64,000 nucleotides of DNA from an uncultured Ulvibacter sp. (GTDB taxonomy: Bacteria; Bacteroidota; Bacteroidia; Flavobacteriales; Flavobacteriaceae). Below, in pieces: positions 25,551 through 35,069 of the stretch. Position 1 is the stretch's first letter. Every line of letters begins with the position of its first letter. The stretch is from positions 1-64,000 of the forward strand of contig CALIAF010000026.1 in NCBI GenBank assembly GCA_938041335.1, read 5' to 3'. Position numbers and translations under genes: made by a program. Under the pieces are notes generated by a model, which was given only the letters and a program-made list of their open reading frames with translations, was not told the origin of the DNA and did not search any database.

Positions 25551-27518
25551 TTATTTTTCTATTAGTTTTCTTAGTAGCTCATTCTGTTTTTTTAATTCTT
25601 CTGCTGCTAGTTTTAATTCTTCTATTTGAACTTGTTGCTCTTGAATTGCTTTGACAGTTAAAGGAACTAAATCTGAATACATAACACCGTATCTATCTGC
25701 TTCCAAATATTGATGAATTCCAGTTTCTTCGTTTGTTACTTTCCAATCATGTGTTTTTACCACTTCTGGTACAACCTCAAGTAATTCTTGAGCTATAAAA
25801 CCAAGTTTTGTAACTTTTAGGTTTTCAGGAATCCTCGTTTTTCCCATATGTGTTCTCTTCCATTTGTAGGAAACAGGCTTAAGTTGCATCACCTCAGCTA
25901 GGCCATAGTTTAGTTCTTCTATTTGCTCCTTTGCACGTCTATCTGAAACCGTAACATGGTTATAAGCATTTACATCATCCCATGCTCTAGCAATACCTGA
26001 AAAGGGTTGTGTTCCTAAATCTGCACAGCCATCGCACATTGGGCTAAAAGCACTTCCTTCATAAAATAATTCGTCTGTACCGTCAACAAAATATTCAATG
26101 GACCCCATTTGTATTCCTGAACCTCCAGATGAGCTATTATGATACCCAACAATAAATTTTTTTGTATAAGCAGTACCAAAAGTGTCTGAAAAACTTTGCC
26201 CTTCATCACTATCTATAAAAGCTCCAGCTCTTCCAAAACCAACAAATTCATCACCAGTATCAGCCTCCATTAATACTTGACCCGTAGAATTTTCTAAAAT
26301 AAAATCTCCACCAGCACTCTCAAAGTATAAGTCATAGGTGTCTAAATCTAAATAAGTGGTTTGTAATAAAGTACCTCCCAGTCTTGCGGTTCCAAAAGAT
26401 TCGCTCAAGCCATTTTCAAAATCATAGGTCCCACCGCCACCGCCTGAAGGTATTGTAATTGTGTTTCCATTTTCAATAGATAATTGATCTCCAGCAATAC
26501 TTAACATTTGATCATCCGTTCCGCCTCCACCGCCTCCTGCTGGGGCCCAAGTCGCATTTCCATTTGTATCACTTGTAAGCACATAACCATCTTGCTGCTG
26601 TCCATCTTCAAGTCTAAAAGCATACGATCCAGCAACCGCAACTCCCGTTTCTTCTATCAAAACATTGTCTATCGTTGCTCCATAATCAAAATTACCCATA
26701 TACTCGAACCTAAGAGAATAACTTGCTCCAGCGCTAACAGTGACTGATGCATTAGAATAGCTTGTGTCTGCACCTGTATTTGTAAGTGGAATTAAATCTG
26801 TTTGAGTAGCTCCTGTTTGGATATACACCCTAAAAGAATCATCTGGCAGCGTTCCAAAATCTCTATATCTATAATCAAAACTAATTGAAACGTTTGTTGA
26901 TGTTGGAGTAAAATTCATTATTGCAGTAGCATCCTGAACACAACCTGAATCATCAGAAAGTATGTATAACATCTCTCCTACACACGCAGCACATTCTACC
27001 GTTCCCTCTGGAGCAGCAGAAACAATCCAACCATCTGTTGTCGTGCAATCTGGATCACTTGTGTGGCTTTGGTTTACAGAATACCCAGTAAAATCTTCAT
27101 CAATTAATTGCGTTGTCCCTCCAGGAGTACCGGGAGATGTAATTCCAGTGATGTGAATTTTTGCAGAAGGGTTTGTATTACCAATACCTACATTACCCGT
27201 ATTTGCACTGTACATATCATTACCAGATATAGTCCAATCTAAATCTCCTCCAGAAAATGGAGACCAAGCAAGCCCGGTATAATAATAAAATCCAGAGGTG
27301 CCATCCGTTTGGTAAATTAATAACCCATCTGCTGGACTAGCAATTAAATCTCTTTCAGCCTGACTCATTCTTGGGACCAGCAAACCAGAATCAGTAGACG
27401 TGATGTCTAAGGCCGCACTCGCATCTGGATTAGTAGTGTTAATACCTACTTGACCAAAAGCATTAGCGCTAAAACTGAAAATTACAAGCGCTGTAAAAAA
27501 CTTAATAAACGTATTCAT
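25551..27518 (-). CDS. Large surface protein with C-terminal S74 self-chaperone domain
   Basis: The 655-residue protein begins with a signal peptide (MNTFIKFFTALVIFSFSANA) and the common flavobacterial repeat QVGINTTNPDASAALDI. A jelly-roll-like region (about 125-290) and two glycine-rich linkers follow. The C-terminal 120 residues are an intramolecular chaperone of the S74 type: SDRRAKEQIEELNYGL, KLGFIAQELLEVVPE, then a coiled coil. In phage tail spikes this domain drives trimer folding and then cleaves itself off. The frame is open 40 codons further up, but ATG 27518 directly precedes the signal peptide. A -7-like TAGATTTA lies at 27555-27548. It may be a trimeric surface fibre; its ligand is unknown. 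Confidence 0.82.
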   Translation of the reverse strand: MNTFIKFFTALVIFSFSANAFGQVGINTTNPDASAALDITSTDSGLLVPRMSQAERDLIASPADGLLIYQTDGTSGFYYYTGLAWSPFSGGDLDWTISGNDMYSANTGNVGIGNTNPSAKIHITGITSPGTPGGTTQLIDEDFTGYSVNQSHTSDPDCTTTDGWIVSAAPEGTVECAACVGEMLYILSDDSGCVQDATAIMNFTPTSTNVSISFDYRYRDFGTLPDDSFRVYIQTGATQTDLIPLTNTGADTSYSNASVTVSAGASYSLRFEYMGNFDYGATIDNVLIEETGVAVAGSYAFRLEDGQQQDGYVLTSDTNGNATWAPAGGGGGGTDDQMLSIAGDQLSIENGNTITIPSGGGGGTYDFENGLSESFGTARLGGTLLQTTYLDLDTYDLYFESAGGDFILENSTGQVLMEADTGDEFVGFGRAGAFIDSDEGQSFSDTFGTAYTKKFIVGYHNSSSGGSGIQMGSIEYFVDGTDELFYEGSAFSPMCDGCADLGTQPFSGIARAWDDVNAYNHVTVSDRRAKEQIEELNYGLAEVMQLKPVSYKWKRTHMGKTRIPENLKVTKLGFIAQELLEVVPEVVKTHDWKVTNEETGIHQYLEADRYGVMYSDLVPLTVKAIQEQQVQIEELKLAAEELKKQNELLRKLIEK

Positions 27519-27701
27519 AATGTGAGGAATGTGAGGATTAAAGACTGTAAATCTAACGCAGACAGGCACATAGTAGCAACAGAAACAGCCTAGACATGTA
27601 CTAATTCCTTGAATCAGTACAAAAAAAAGGAGCACAAGTGCTTGGTGTTTTACAAAAATTATAGGTTATTGTAGTAATTACAGTTTTACTTCTGCTTGCC
27701 T

Positions 27702-28841
27702 ATGTTTTCATTTTTAATTTCACTGCCTTGTATTGTTGCGCTTTTTTTTGCTGTTTCATTTTTCATTAAAGCGCGTAAAGGAGAGGGGCGATTTTTATTT
27801 TTGGCAATTTTTAATCTTCTTTTTCTAGTTATTCTGGCAGCAATGTATTTGGTTTCTAATACTGAGATTCCTGAAACTATTAGCCCTATTGTAAATTTAT
27901 TCTCATTGCTTTTTTATGTAGCTATTCTTGGTGTTCCAGCTACATTTTATTTATATACGATCTCCTTGTCAGATTTAGAGTCTAATGAGTCCCTCCAAGG
28001 AAAATTGTTAAAGCACTATTCTATTCCCTTGTTATTACTAATCATAAATATTTTCTCATACATATATCTATCAAGTTCAAAAGAGGAAGATGATTTTGTG
28101 TTTCAAGTTTCTGAAAATGTAATGAACTATTCAAACTTTATTGCTTTGTTGTTTGTATTCCCTATTTTAAACTGTTTCTATATTTATAAAACAATAAAGA
28201 AATTTAGAGCCCATAAGAAAAGAGTTGGTCAGGTTTTTTCATTTCAAGAAGGAGTAGACTTAAAATGGATGTCGTATTACATTGTTGGGTATTGTCTTTT
28301 TATCGTTTCTGTGTATTTGCTTCAGGGCTATAACAATCTACAAGCAGTTTTTATACCAACTTCAGTGTTTTTGTTAGTTTATTTACTATTTGTTGGTGTC
28401 TCAGGAAAATTACAGAAAAAGGTTCTTTTTAAAAAACCCATACACCAAGAAGAAACTTTAGAATTAAGTATCGATGATAACGGAGAGGAAAGATTGGAGG
28501 CTTTAAAAGAACGTATTAATGAAGTCATGAAAAAGGAGCCATATTTAAATAAATCATTGACTTTACATGAGTTCTCAAAAATTGTGGGATCTAACAGTAA
28601 GTATATTTCGACACTTCTAAATAATGAGTTCCAACAGAACTTTTCTACATTTATTAATACGTATAGGGTAGATAAAGCTAAAAAAATGTTGGATTCAGAA
28701 ATATCCACAAAATTCACGATTGAGGCAATAAGCGAGCGTGTTGGGTTTCGTTCAAAATCAGCATTTAATGGTGCCTTCAAAAACATTTCGGGCTTGACTC
28801 CGTCTCAATACAGAAAGAAACAATTAACACAGCATTCTTGA
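27702..28841 (+). CDS. Membrane-anchored AraC-type transcriptional regulator (first of pair)
   Basis: The 379-residue protein has seven or so membrane helices in its first 235 residues and a cytoplasmic AraC-type DNA-binding domain at about 280-375, with the two helix-turn-helix units (LTLHEFSKIVGSNSKYISTLL and IEAISERVGFRSKSAFNGAF). Such proteins sense a signal in the membrane and regulate genes directly. A TTG six bases upstream is in frame, but ATG 27702 is preferred. It is transcribed away from the S74 surface-protein gene, with 183 bp between the two starts, so that gene is a likely target. The next gene overlaps it and encodes a paralogue. Confidence 0.9.
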   Translation: MFSFLISLPCIVALFFAVSFFIKARKGEGRFLFLAIFNLLFLVILAAMYLVSNTEIPETISPIVNLFSLLFYVAILGVPATFYLYTISLSDLESNESLQGKLLKHYSIPLLLLIINIFSYIYLSSSKEEDDFVFQVSENVMNYSNFIALLFVFPILNCFYIYKTIKKFRAHKKRVGQVFSFQEGVDLKWMSYYIVGYCLFIVSVYLLQGYNNLQAVFIPTSVFLLVYLLFVGVSGKLQKKVLFKKPIHQEETLELSIDDNGEERLEALKERINEVMKKEPYLNKSLTLHEFSKIVGSNSKYISTLLNNEFQQNFSTFINTYRVDKAKKMLDSEISTKFTIEAISERVGFRSKSAFNGAFKNISGLTPSQYRKKQLTQHS

Positions 28842-29977
28842 AAATACTATTTTTGTCTTTACCTATCTTCATAACATTGCTTTGCAGTGTTATGCTCTTG
28901 GTATTTTCTAAACGACAATCATTCTCTTTAAAAATTATAGGGCTATTTTTCTTCTTCTTTAGTGCAGCATTGTTTGCCATACTATTTCAATACTTACAGG
29001 AGTTTTATCCAAGGATTCAAAACATCTTTCCTTATTTTGAGATTGGCTTCTACGCATCAATGATGATGTTACCGGTACTAGTATACTTTTATGTTATCTC
29101 ATTGACAGATTATATAAAAACGTACAATTCTATAGATAAATACATCCCACATTTATGGATCCCTATGCTCTCCCTTATTTTTAATATATATGTGTTTGTT
29201 CAAAAAAGCCCGAACAGTATGACCATACCAAATGCAGCAGACTTTTTTAATTTCTTTAGCCTTAAGGTCATCTTTATTCTTCTCAATCTATACTATTTGA
29301 TCAGGGTAATTATGGTCTATAAAAGACACAGGTCTCGTTTAAAAGATGTCTTGTCATATGACTACGGTATTAGTTTTAGATGGATATTTCTTTTCTTATT
29401 GGGCTATCTGCTATTTGTTCTTTGCTTCTTTATACTAAATCCAGATTCATCGCCATTTGTAGTATACCTTCCACTCGTATTAATTCTTACCTACTTATAC
29501 TTCAAGAGAAATAATCAAATAAATATTTCTCTAGATAATAAACTGGATGTTACTACTTATGATATAACACAAATAGAAGTTCAGGACCCATTAATAATTA
29601 TGGAGAACACGTCTAAATTTTTGGATAAAGAAAAACGAGAGATGTTGGTAAGGCATATAGCTAAGGTAATGGAAACCAAACAGCCCTATTTAAAAAAAGA
29701 TCTTACCGTTTATGATCTTTCAAAAATGGTAGGAACCAATAATTCTTATCTCTCCTATGTTTTAAACAACGATTTTAATTCAAATTTTTCCTCTTTTATA
29801 AATGCATATAGGGTAGATAAAGCAAAAGAGCTACTAGCATCAAGTAAGGCTGCAAAATATACTATTGAGTCCATCGCAGAAAATGCAGGTTTTCATTCTA
29901 AATCTGCTTTCAACGCTGCTTTTAAGAAAAGAGTTGGAATGCCTCCATCTGTGTTTAGAAAAAAGAATGCTGTTTAA
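28838..29977 (+). CDS. Membrane-anchored AraC-type transcriptional regulator (second of pair)
   Basis: The 379-residue protein has the same layout as its neighbour: about seven membrane helices (1-225) and a C-terminal AraC domain (about 280-375) with LTVYDLSKMVGTNNSYLSYVL and IESIAENAGFHSKSAFNAAF. The DNA-binding halves are clearly related (VDKAK, TIE.I.E..GF.SKSAFN.AFK, shared at the same places), the membrane halves much less so. The start is a TTG at 28838 that overlaps the previous stop by four bases; the first in-frame ATG (28892) would cut into the first helix. Overlap suggests translational coupling and perhaps a heterodimer. Confidence 0.88.
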   Translation: MKILFLSLPIFITLLCSVMLLVFSKRQSFSLKIIGLFFFFFSAALFAILFQYLQEFYPRIQNIFPYFEIGFYASMMMLPVLVYFYVISLTDYIKTYNSIDKYIPHLWIPMLSLIFNIYVFVQKSPNSMTIPNAADFFNFFSLKVIFILLNLYYLIRVIMVYKRHRSRLKDVLSYDYGISFRWIFLFLLGYLLFVLCFFILNPDSSPFVVYLPLVLILTYLYFKRNNQINISLDNKLDVTTYDITQIEVQDPLIIMENTSKFLDKEKREMLVRHIAKVMETKQPYLKKDLTVYDLSKMVGTNNSYLSYVLNNDFNSNFSSFINAYRVDKAKELLASSKAAKYTIESIAENAGFHSKSAFNAAFKKRVGMPPSVFRKKNAV

Positions 29978-29996
29978 GCTTAGTATCATACCTAGC

Positions 29997-30947
29997 TTAC
30001 TCATACTCCCCTTTCAAATTTTCAATCATCACCTTAGTCATCTCATCAAGATCAACCTTATGGCTCCAGCCCCAATCTTTACGGGCATTACTGTCATCTA
30101 TAGATTGTGGCCAAGAATCTGCAATGTCCTGACGGAAATCAGGCTCATATTCAACCTCAAAATCTGGAATGTGTTTTTGAATGGTTTTAGCAATTTTCTT
30201 AGGGTTAAAACTCATAGCAGACAGATTATATGCATTCCTAATTTTCACGTCTTCTGGAGCGGCCAACATAATATTTACGGTGGCTCTAATCGCATCATCC
30301 ATAAACATCATAGGCAAGGTGGTTTCTTCGTTTAAAAAGCAAATGTATTTTTTATGTTTTAATGCTTTATGATAAATATCAATAGCATAATCTGTAGTAC
30401 CTCCGCCAGGTAGTGTCTTGTAGCTTATCAATCCTGGATAGCGAATGCTTCTCACATCTACACCATATTTATTGTGATAATATTCACACCAGCGCTCACC
30501 TGTTTGTTTACTAATTCCATAGACCGTAGAGGGTTCCATAATGGTTTTTTGAGGTGTGTCTTGTTTAGGTGTTGTGGGGCCAAAAACAGCGATACTCGAT
30601 GGCCAGAATATTTTATCAATTTTACCGTCCTTAGCTAAATTTAAAACATTAAATAATGAATTCATATTCAAGTTCCAAGCTTTCATCGGGAACTTTTCTC
30701 CTGTGGCAGATAGCATGGCGGCCATTAAATATACATCTGTAATCTCATAATTTATAACCACATCTTGTATCGCATCATAGTCCATCGCATCCAGAATTTC
30801 AAAAGGTCCACTTTCCATAATTTCTTCAGCGGCTTCATTGATATCACTCGCAATGACTTTATGATTGCCATAAATACCACGCAAGTACATGGTGAGTTCT
30901 GTTCCTATCTGCCCAGAGGCGCCAATAATGAGGATTCTTTTTTTCAT
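29997..30947 (-). CDS. tdh: SDR-type L-threonine 3-dehydrogenase
   Basis: The 316-residue protein is an extended SDR of the UDP-galactose epimerase type: GASGQIG at residues 8-14 and YGISKQTGE with the catalytic Tyr-Lys at about 142-150. The segments GLISYKTLPGGGTTDYA and SIAVFGP, and the length, match the short-chain threonine dehydrogenases described from Flavobacterium and related bacteria. These oxidise L-threonine to 2-amino-3-ketobutyrate with NAD, feeding glycine and acetyl-CoA formation. The gene converges on the AraC pair with a 19-bp gap. TATCTTTA at 30977-30970 is a near-consensus -7 element upstream. Confidence 0.9.
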   Translation of the reverse strand: MKKRILIIGASGQIGTELTMYLRGIYGNHKVIASDINEAAEEIMESGPFEILDAMDYDAIQDVVINYEITDVYLMAAMLSATGEKFPMKAWNLNMNSLFNVLNLAKDGKIDKIFWPSSIAVFGPTTPKQDTPQKTIMEPSTVYGISKQTGERWCEYYHNKYGVDVRSIRYPGLISYKTLPGGGTTDYAIDIYHKALKHKKYICFLNEETTLPMMFMDDAIRATVNIMLAAPEDVKIRNAYNLSAMSFNPKKIAKTIQKHIPDFEVEYEPDFRQDIADSWPQSIDDSNARKDWGWSHKVDLDEMTKVMIENLKGEYE

Positions 30948-31035
30948 TCTTCACATTTGTTTTATGGTATAAAGATACTAATAACTTCTTACGTTAAAAT
31001 TGCATTAAATTACAATCAATTTTCACACAAGCCCT

Positions 31036-31043
31036 TATATTTG
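31036..31043 (+). promoter_or_regulatory. -7 element of the lipoprotein/M13 promoter
   Basis: TATATTTG at 31036-31043 is a perfect TAnnTTTG match, 18 bp before the ATG at 31062. No clear TTG lies at the -33 distance. It is divergent from the threonine dehydrogenase promoter, whose -7-like element is at 30970-30977. Confidence 0.55.
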
Positions 31044-31061
31044 TAACGCAAATGTGCACCT

Positions 31062-31649
31062 ATGCAACGACTTCATTCTCAGATACTACTCGTGAGTTTA
31101 CTTATTTTCTCTTCCTGCGGAAACGATAATAACAAGACTCCAAAGGCTTCCCAAGATACGCAACTGGCAGAAACGATCTACGGCAAAAACAACCACAGAG
31201 CAGCAATTGCAGCGCCCACAGTATCAGAAATAACAGAGCAATGGGGTGCTTATAACGACTTTTCAGATGATATCCCCAAAGTAAACCGAAACACCATAGA
31301 AGGTCTCAAAGTAGTTTCTGATAGACTCGTAATATCTGTAGACTCTCTATCTCGTTTTATGCCAGACACCTTAAACACACGCCCCATAACATCGCGTCTT
31401 ATGGTATTACAAACAAGACTTAAGCTTTTGCAACAGCAGTTAAGCTTTGATCGTTTAGACTCGCTCATGGTTGAAGAGCACATTTCAGAAATAAATAATG
31501 CCCACACTATTTTTATTACACAAATGAACGAGAAGTTTATTAAGGATGGTATCAATCAAGAACAGAAAGATGTAGAAGATCGGGAAATTGAAAAGCGAAA
31601 GCAAGACTCCATTTTTAGGTTAGAATTAAAAGATAATAATTTAAACTAA
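31062..31649 (+). CDS. Small lipoprotein of unknown function
   Basis: The 195-residue protein has a lipoprotein signal peptide (MQRLHSQILLVSLLIFSSC, Cys 19) and then a mostly helical, charged body with a likely coiled coil at the C-terminus (NQEQKDVEDREIEKRKQD). I recognise no catalytic motif. Similar short lipoproteins are found beside threonine dehydrogenase genes in Flavobacteriaceae, sometimes under misleading names taken from coiled-coil similarity. It is divergent from tdh and 57 bp upstream of the M13 peptidase gene on the same strand, so it may be co-transcribed with the peptidase. Confidence 0.75.
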   Translation: MQRLHSQILLVSLLIFSSCGNDNNKTPKASQDTQLAETIYGKNNHRAAIAAPTVSEITEQWGAYNDFSDDIPKVNRNTIEGLKVVSDRLVISVDSLSRFMPDTLNTRPITSRLMVLQTRLKLLQQQLSFDRLDSLMVEEHISEINNAHTIFITQMNEKFIKDGINQEQKDVEDREIEKRKQDSIFRLELKDNNLN

Positions 31650-31706
31650 ATTACTTTTAACAGGTCATAACAACTAACAACCAGACACAAATAAAAACTC
31701 AACATC

Positions 31707-33761
31707 ATGAAAAATAAATTACTAATAACAGTTTCTGTAACTGCTCTCATTCTTGCAGCTTGCGCTGTAAAGCAAAATGTTACTATTCAAAAAGAGGAGC
31801 GCGGGATTATTCTTTCTAATATGGATACTACGGTAAGCCCTAAGGCAGATTTTTACAACTATGTAAATGGTAGTTGGATGAAAAATACGGAGATTCCAGA
31901 CGATCAAGTGCGTTGGGGAGGTTTTGGTGTGCTAAGAAAAAGTACCGATAAAGATGTTCTTTCTATACTAGATAAAGCAGATAAGAGCGGAAAATATAAA
32001 GCCGGAACTGATCAAGCAAAAGCCATTGCTATTTTTAATACGAAGTTAGATACTTTAGCACGCAATAAAGCAGGTATTGCTCCTTTACAACCTACATTAG
32101 ATAAGATTGCGGCTGTTACAACTGCGGACGAATTTATTAAATTAATGACGGTAAACGCAACGTCAGTATCACAACCATTTATTGGCATTGCAGCATTTTC
32201 TAATCCTAGTAACAGTGCCATCAACTCCGCCTACTTAACACCAGGTGGACTAGGCTTACCAGACAGAGATTTTTACACAAATACAGATGCTAAAAGTGTT
32301 GAGATTAGAGGGCAGTATGTAGATCACATTGCGCGTATGTTACAATTTTTGGGAGATGAAGAATTATCTGCAAGAAGCCAAGCGGAAGCTATTTTAGCTT
32401 TCGAAACAACACTTGCAACTCCTAGATTAGATAAAGTAGCGAGTCGTGATTTCAGAAATTTTAATAATCCAAGAGCGATTAGTCAAATTCAAGAAATGGT
32501 TCCTTCTATCAACTGGAAAACTGCCATTAAAGATATTGGGGTTGAAAAAGACCTAGATACCTTAATCGTGATGCAACCGAAGTATATGGAGGTTGTTAAA
32601 GAGGTAATGGCAGCTGGAGATGTTGACACATGGAAAACAGTAGCGCGATGGGCTACCTTTAATGGGGCAACAGGAGCATTAACCACAGAAATTGAAAAAG
32701 CGAATTGGGACTTTTATAGCAAAACCTTAAGTGGTGCTAAAAAACAACGCCCAGCAGATGAGCGTGCATTAGGTACTGTAAATGGTACTGTAGGAGAAGC
32801 GTTAGGTAAACTGTATGTTGACGAAATGTTCCCACCTGAAGCAAAAGAAAAAGCTGAGACTATGATTGCTAATGTGATTGCTGCCTACCAAGAACGTATT
32901 CAAAATCTAGATTGGATGAGCGAAGACACAAAGGTAAAAGCAGTAGAGAAGCTTGATAAGTTTACAGTAAAAATAGGATACCCTGATTCTTGGGAAGATT
33001 ATAGTACGATGGATGTTAGCGCAGATAAAAGTTATTATGACAATATTACAGCAGTAGGTGAATGGGGTTTTAAAAAGAACCTTTCAGAAATAAACGAACC
33101 TGTAGATAGAACAGAATGGGGAATGTCACCTCAAACGGTAAACGCCTATTTTAATCCATTTAACAACGAGATTGTATTCCCGGCAGCTATTTTACAACCC
33201 CCTTTCTACGATTATAAAGCAGATGATGCTGTAAATTATGGTGGAATTGGCGCTGTAATTGGACACGAAATCTCGCATGCTTTTGATGATAGTGGTGCTC
33301 GATTTGACGGTGATGGAAACTTGGTAAACTGGTGGACAGAAGAAGATTTAAAGCAGTTTGGTGAAAGAGGAACAGCCTTAGCAGAACAATATGACGCTAT
33401 TGAAGTTATCGATGGCGTGTTTGTAAATGGAAAATTTACTTTAGGAGAAAACATTGGTGATCTTGGTGGTGTACTTGCCGCTTATGACGGGTTACAACGT
33501 CATTTTAAGGAAAATGGACGTCCAGAAGATGTAGATGGCTTTACCGCAGAACAACGTTTCTTTATGAGTTGGGCGACCGTGTGGAGAACAAAACAACGTG
33601 ATGAGAGTTTAGAAAATCAAGTAAAAACAGATCCTCATACTCCAGGAAGGTGGAGAGCAACAGAGCCATTAAAAAACGTAGATGCATTTTATACGGCGTT
33701 TGATATTAAAGAAGGAGACCCAATGTATGTAGCGCCAGAAGATCGCGTACGTATTTGGTAA
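31707..33761 (+). CDS. pepO: M13-family zinc metallopeptidase (neprilysin/PepO-like) lipoprotein
   Basis: The 684-residue protein has a lipoprotein signal (LILAAC, Cys 19), the M13 N-terminal helical domain (about 45-420) and the C-terminal catalytic domain with zinc motif GHEISHAFDD (HExxH) and ENIGDLGGVLAAYD (third zinc ligand Glu and the Asp). NAYFNPFNNEIVFPAAILQPPFYD is the conserved substrate-binding strand. The enzyme cleaves short peptides, probably in the periplasm or at the surface. Length and motifs are normal for bacterial members. A good intrinsic terminator follows the stop. Confidence 0.95.
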   Translation: MKNKLLITVSVTALILAACAVKQNVTIQKEERGIILSNMDTTVSPKADFYNYVNGSWMKNTEIPDDQVRWGGFGVLRKSTDKDVLSILDKADKSGKYKAGTDQAKAIAIFNTKLDTLARNKAGIAPLQPTLDKIAAVTTADEFIKLMTVNATSVSQPFIGIAAFSNPSNSAINSAYLTPGGLGLPDRDFYTNTDAKSVEIRGQYVDHIARMLQFLGDEELSARSQAEAILAFETTLATPRLDKVASRDFRNFNNPRAISQIQEMVPSINWKTAIKDIGVEKDLDTLIVMQPKYMEVVKEVMAAGDVDTWKTVARWATFNGATGALTTEIEKANWDFYSKTLSGAKKQRPADERALGTVNGTVGEALGKLYVDEMFPPEAKEKAETMIANVIAAYQERIQNLDWMSEDTKVKAVEKLDKFTVKIGYPDSWEDYSTMDVSADKSYYDNITAVGEWGFKKNLSEINEPVDRTEWGMSPQTVNAYFNPFNNEIVFPAAILQPPFYDYKADDAVNYGGIGAVIGHEISHAFDDSGARFDGDGNLVNWWTEEDLKQFGERGTALAEQYDAIEVIDGVFVNGKFTLGENIGDLGGVLAAYDGLQRHFKENGRPEDVDGFTAEQRFFMSWATVWRTKQRDESLENQVKTDPHTPGRWRATEPLKNVDAFYTAFDIKEGDPMYVAPEDRVRIW

Positions 33762-33786
33762 TTCATGGTATCAACTAAAAATTCTT

Positions 33787-33818
33787 AAACCGTCTCACTT
33801 TTGTTGGGCGGTTTTTTT
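33787..33818 (+). terminator. Intrinsic terminator after the M13 peptidase gene
   Basis: AAACCGTC and GGCGGTTT pair over a 12-nt loop with one G-U pair, and the stem runs into TTTTTTT. It is 25 bp after the peptidase stop. Confidence 0.85.
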
Positions 33819-33852
33819 ATGTTTAGGCTAAGTGATAAAATATTTATTGCAG

Positions 33853-33860
33853 TAACTTTG
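33853..33860 (+). promoter_or_regulatory. -7 element of trpS
   Basis: TAACTTTG at 33853-33860 is a perfect match to TAnnTTTG, 48 bp before the trpS ATG and after the M13 terminator. No clear -33 TTG is visible. Confidence 0.55.
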
Positions 33861-33908
33861 TAGGCTGAATGAAATCGAAGTTGAAGTTGAATCACAAAAT
33901 TTAATCCC

Positions 33909-34874
33909 ATGAGAATCCTCACAGGAATTCAAAGTACAGGAACCCCGCATTTAGGAAATATACTAGGCGCATTATTGCCGGCTATCGCTATGGCAAATGA
34001 TCCTAAAAACGACTCATTTCTCTTCATTGCAGATATGCATTCGCTTACCCAAATTAAAGATGGAGAAACGTTACGTGAGAACACGTACAGTACAGCTGCT
34101 ACATGGTTGGCTTTTGGTTTAGACATAGAGAAGACAGTGTTTTATCGCCAGAGTGATATCCCACAAGTAACAGAGTTATCTTGGTACTTAAGTTGTTTCT
34201 TTCCTTATAAGCGCTTGATGCTCGCACATAGTTTTAAGGACAAAGCAGATAGACTTGATGATGTCAACGCAGGTTTGTTTACATACCCTATGTTAATGGC
34301 GGCAGACATTCTATTGTATGATGCAGAGATCATCCCTGTTGGTAAAGACCAAATGCAACATATAGAAATGACTAGAGATGTTGCTTCTCGATTTCACGCG
34401 CAATTAGGAGAGACTTTTGTTTTACCAGAAGGAAAAGTACAAGAAGACACCATGCTTATTCCTGGTACCGATGGTGCAAAAATGAGCAAGTCTAAGGGCA
34501 ACACGATAAATATATTCTTGCCAGAAAAGAAACTCCGCAAACAGATAATGGGCATCCAGACAGACAGCACGCCATTAGAAGAGCCTAAAGATTGGAGCAC
34601 TTGCAACTGTTTTACGCTCTATAAGCTTTTAGCCTCAGAAACTGAAATCGAGCAAATGAAGGCAAACTACGAAGGCGGAAACTATGGCTATGGTCATGCG
34701 AAGCAAGCACTTTTTGAACTCATCATCGCCAAGTTTGAAACTCCTCGTGAGCGTTATAATCACTTTATGGAAAATAAGGGTGAGATAGATAGTGCCTTAA
34801 AAATAGGAGCAGAAAAAGCAACTACTGTAGCAAATGAAGTGCTAAAAAGAGTGCGAACTAAGGTTGGGTATTAA
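33909..34874 (+). CDS. trpS: Tryptophanyl-tRNA synthetase
   Basis: The 321-residue protein is a class I aminoacyl-tRNA synthetase. The HIGH-type motif appears as GTPHLGNILGAL (residues 11-22) and the KMSKS motif as AKMSKSKGN (about 193-201). The Trp-specific region with VGKDQMQHIEMTRD lies between. It attaches tryptophan to its tRNA. The length is normal for bacterial TrpS. It is a single-gene unit with its own promoter, converging on the exopolysaccharide locus, and a long inverted repeat lies after its stop. Confidence 0.97.
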   Translation: MRILTGIQSTGTPHLGNILGALLPAIAMANDPKNDSFLFIADMHSLTQIKDGETLRENTYSTAATWLAFGLDIEKTVFYRQSDIPQVTELSWYLSCFFPYKRLMLAHSFKDKADRLDDVNAGLFTYPMLMAADILLYDAEIIPVGKDQMQHIEMTRDVASRFHAQLGETFVLPEGKVQEDTMLIPGTDGAKMSKSKGNTINIFLPEKKLRKQIMGIQTDSTPLEEPKDWSTCNCFTLYKLLASETEIEQMKANYEGGNYGYGHAKQALFELIIAKFETPRERYNHFMENKGEIDSALKIGAEKATTVANEVLKRVRTKVGY

Positions 34875-34890
34875 GGAGTGATAAGATTAC

Positions 34891-35052
34891 TTTGGCTGTC
34901 TTTGGACGGTTTGAACCACGAACGCACCTGCGGTGCTGCAAGACTCACGACTTGTATGCGTTTTTTAAACCAAGTTTATTGTATAATTCATCTTGTTTCG
35001 TGCAGAGAGCGAAGCGAACGGTCGTGGCTCAAAACGTCCTAGCCTAGCCTAA
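34891..35052. repeat. Imperfect long inverted repeat between trpS and the CapK-like gene
   Basis: GGACGGTTTGAACCACGA (34904-34921) and TCGTGGCTCAAAACGTCC (35022-35039) are complementary at 16 of 18 positions. The match continues outward more weakly (TTTGGCTG against TAGCCTAA). The centre is 100 bp, is more GC-rich than its surroundings and holds a small hairpin (GCACC-TGC-GGTGC). It lies between convergent genes. It could be a remnant of a small non-autonomous element or a bidirectional terminator; no T-run flanks the outer stem. Confidence 0.7.
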
Positions 35053-35069
35053 TTTATAATCAAAAAGAG

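Noticed and set aside
27519-27635. Forty-codon N-terminal extension of the S74 protein
   Set aside because: The signal peptide begins at ATG 27518, and the extension covers the promoter region with the -7-like element.
28379-28786. 135-codon open frame antisense to the first AraC gene
   Set aside because: Shadow of the AraC frame; no family features.
29865-30335. Open frame running from the second AraC gene into tdh
   Set aside because: It overlaps two well-supported genes and has no domain.
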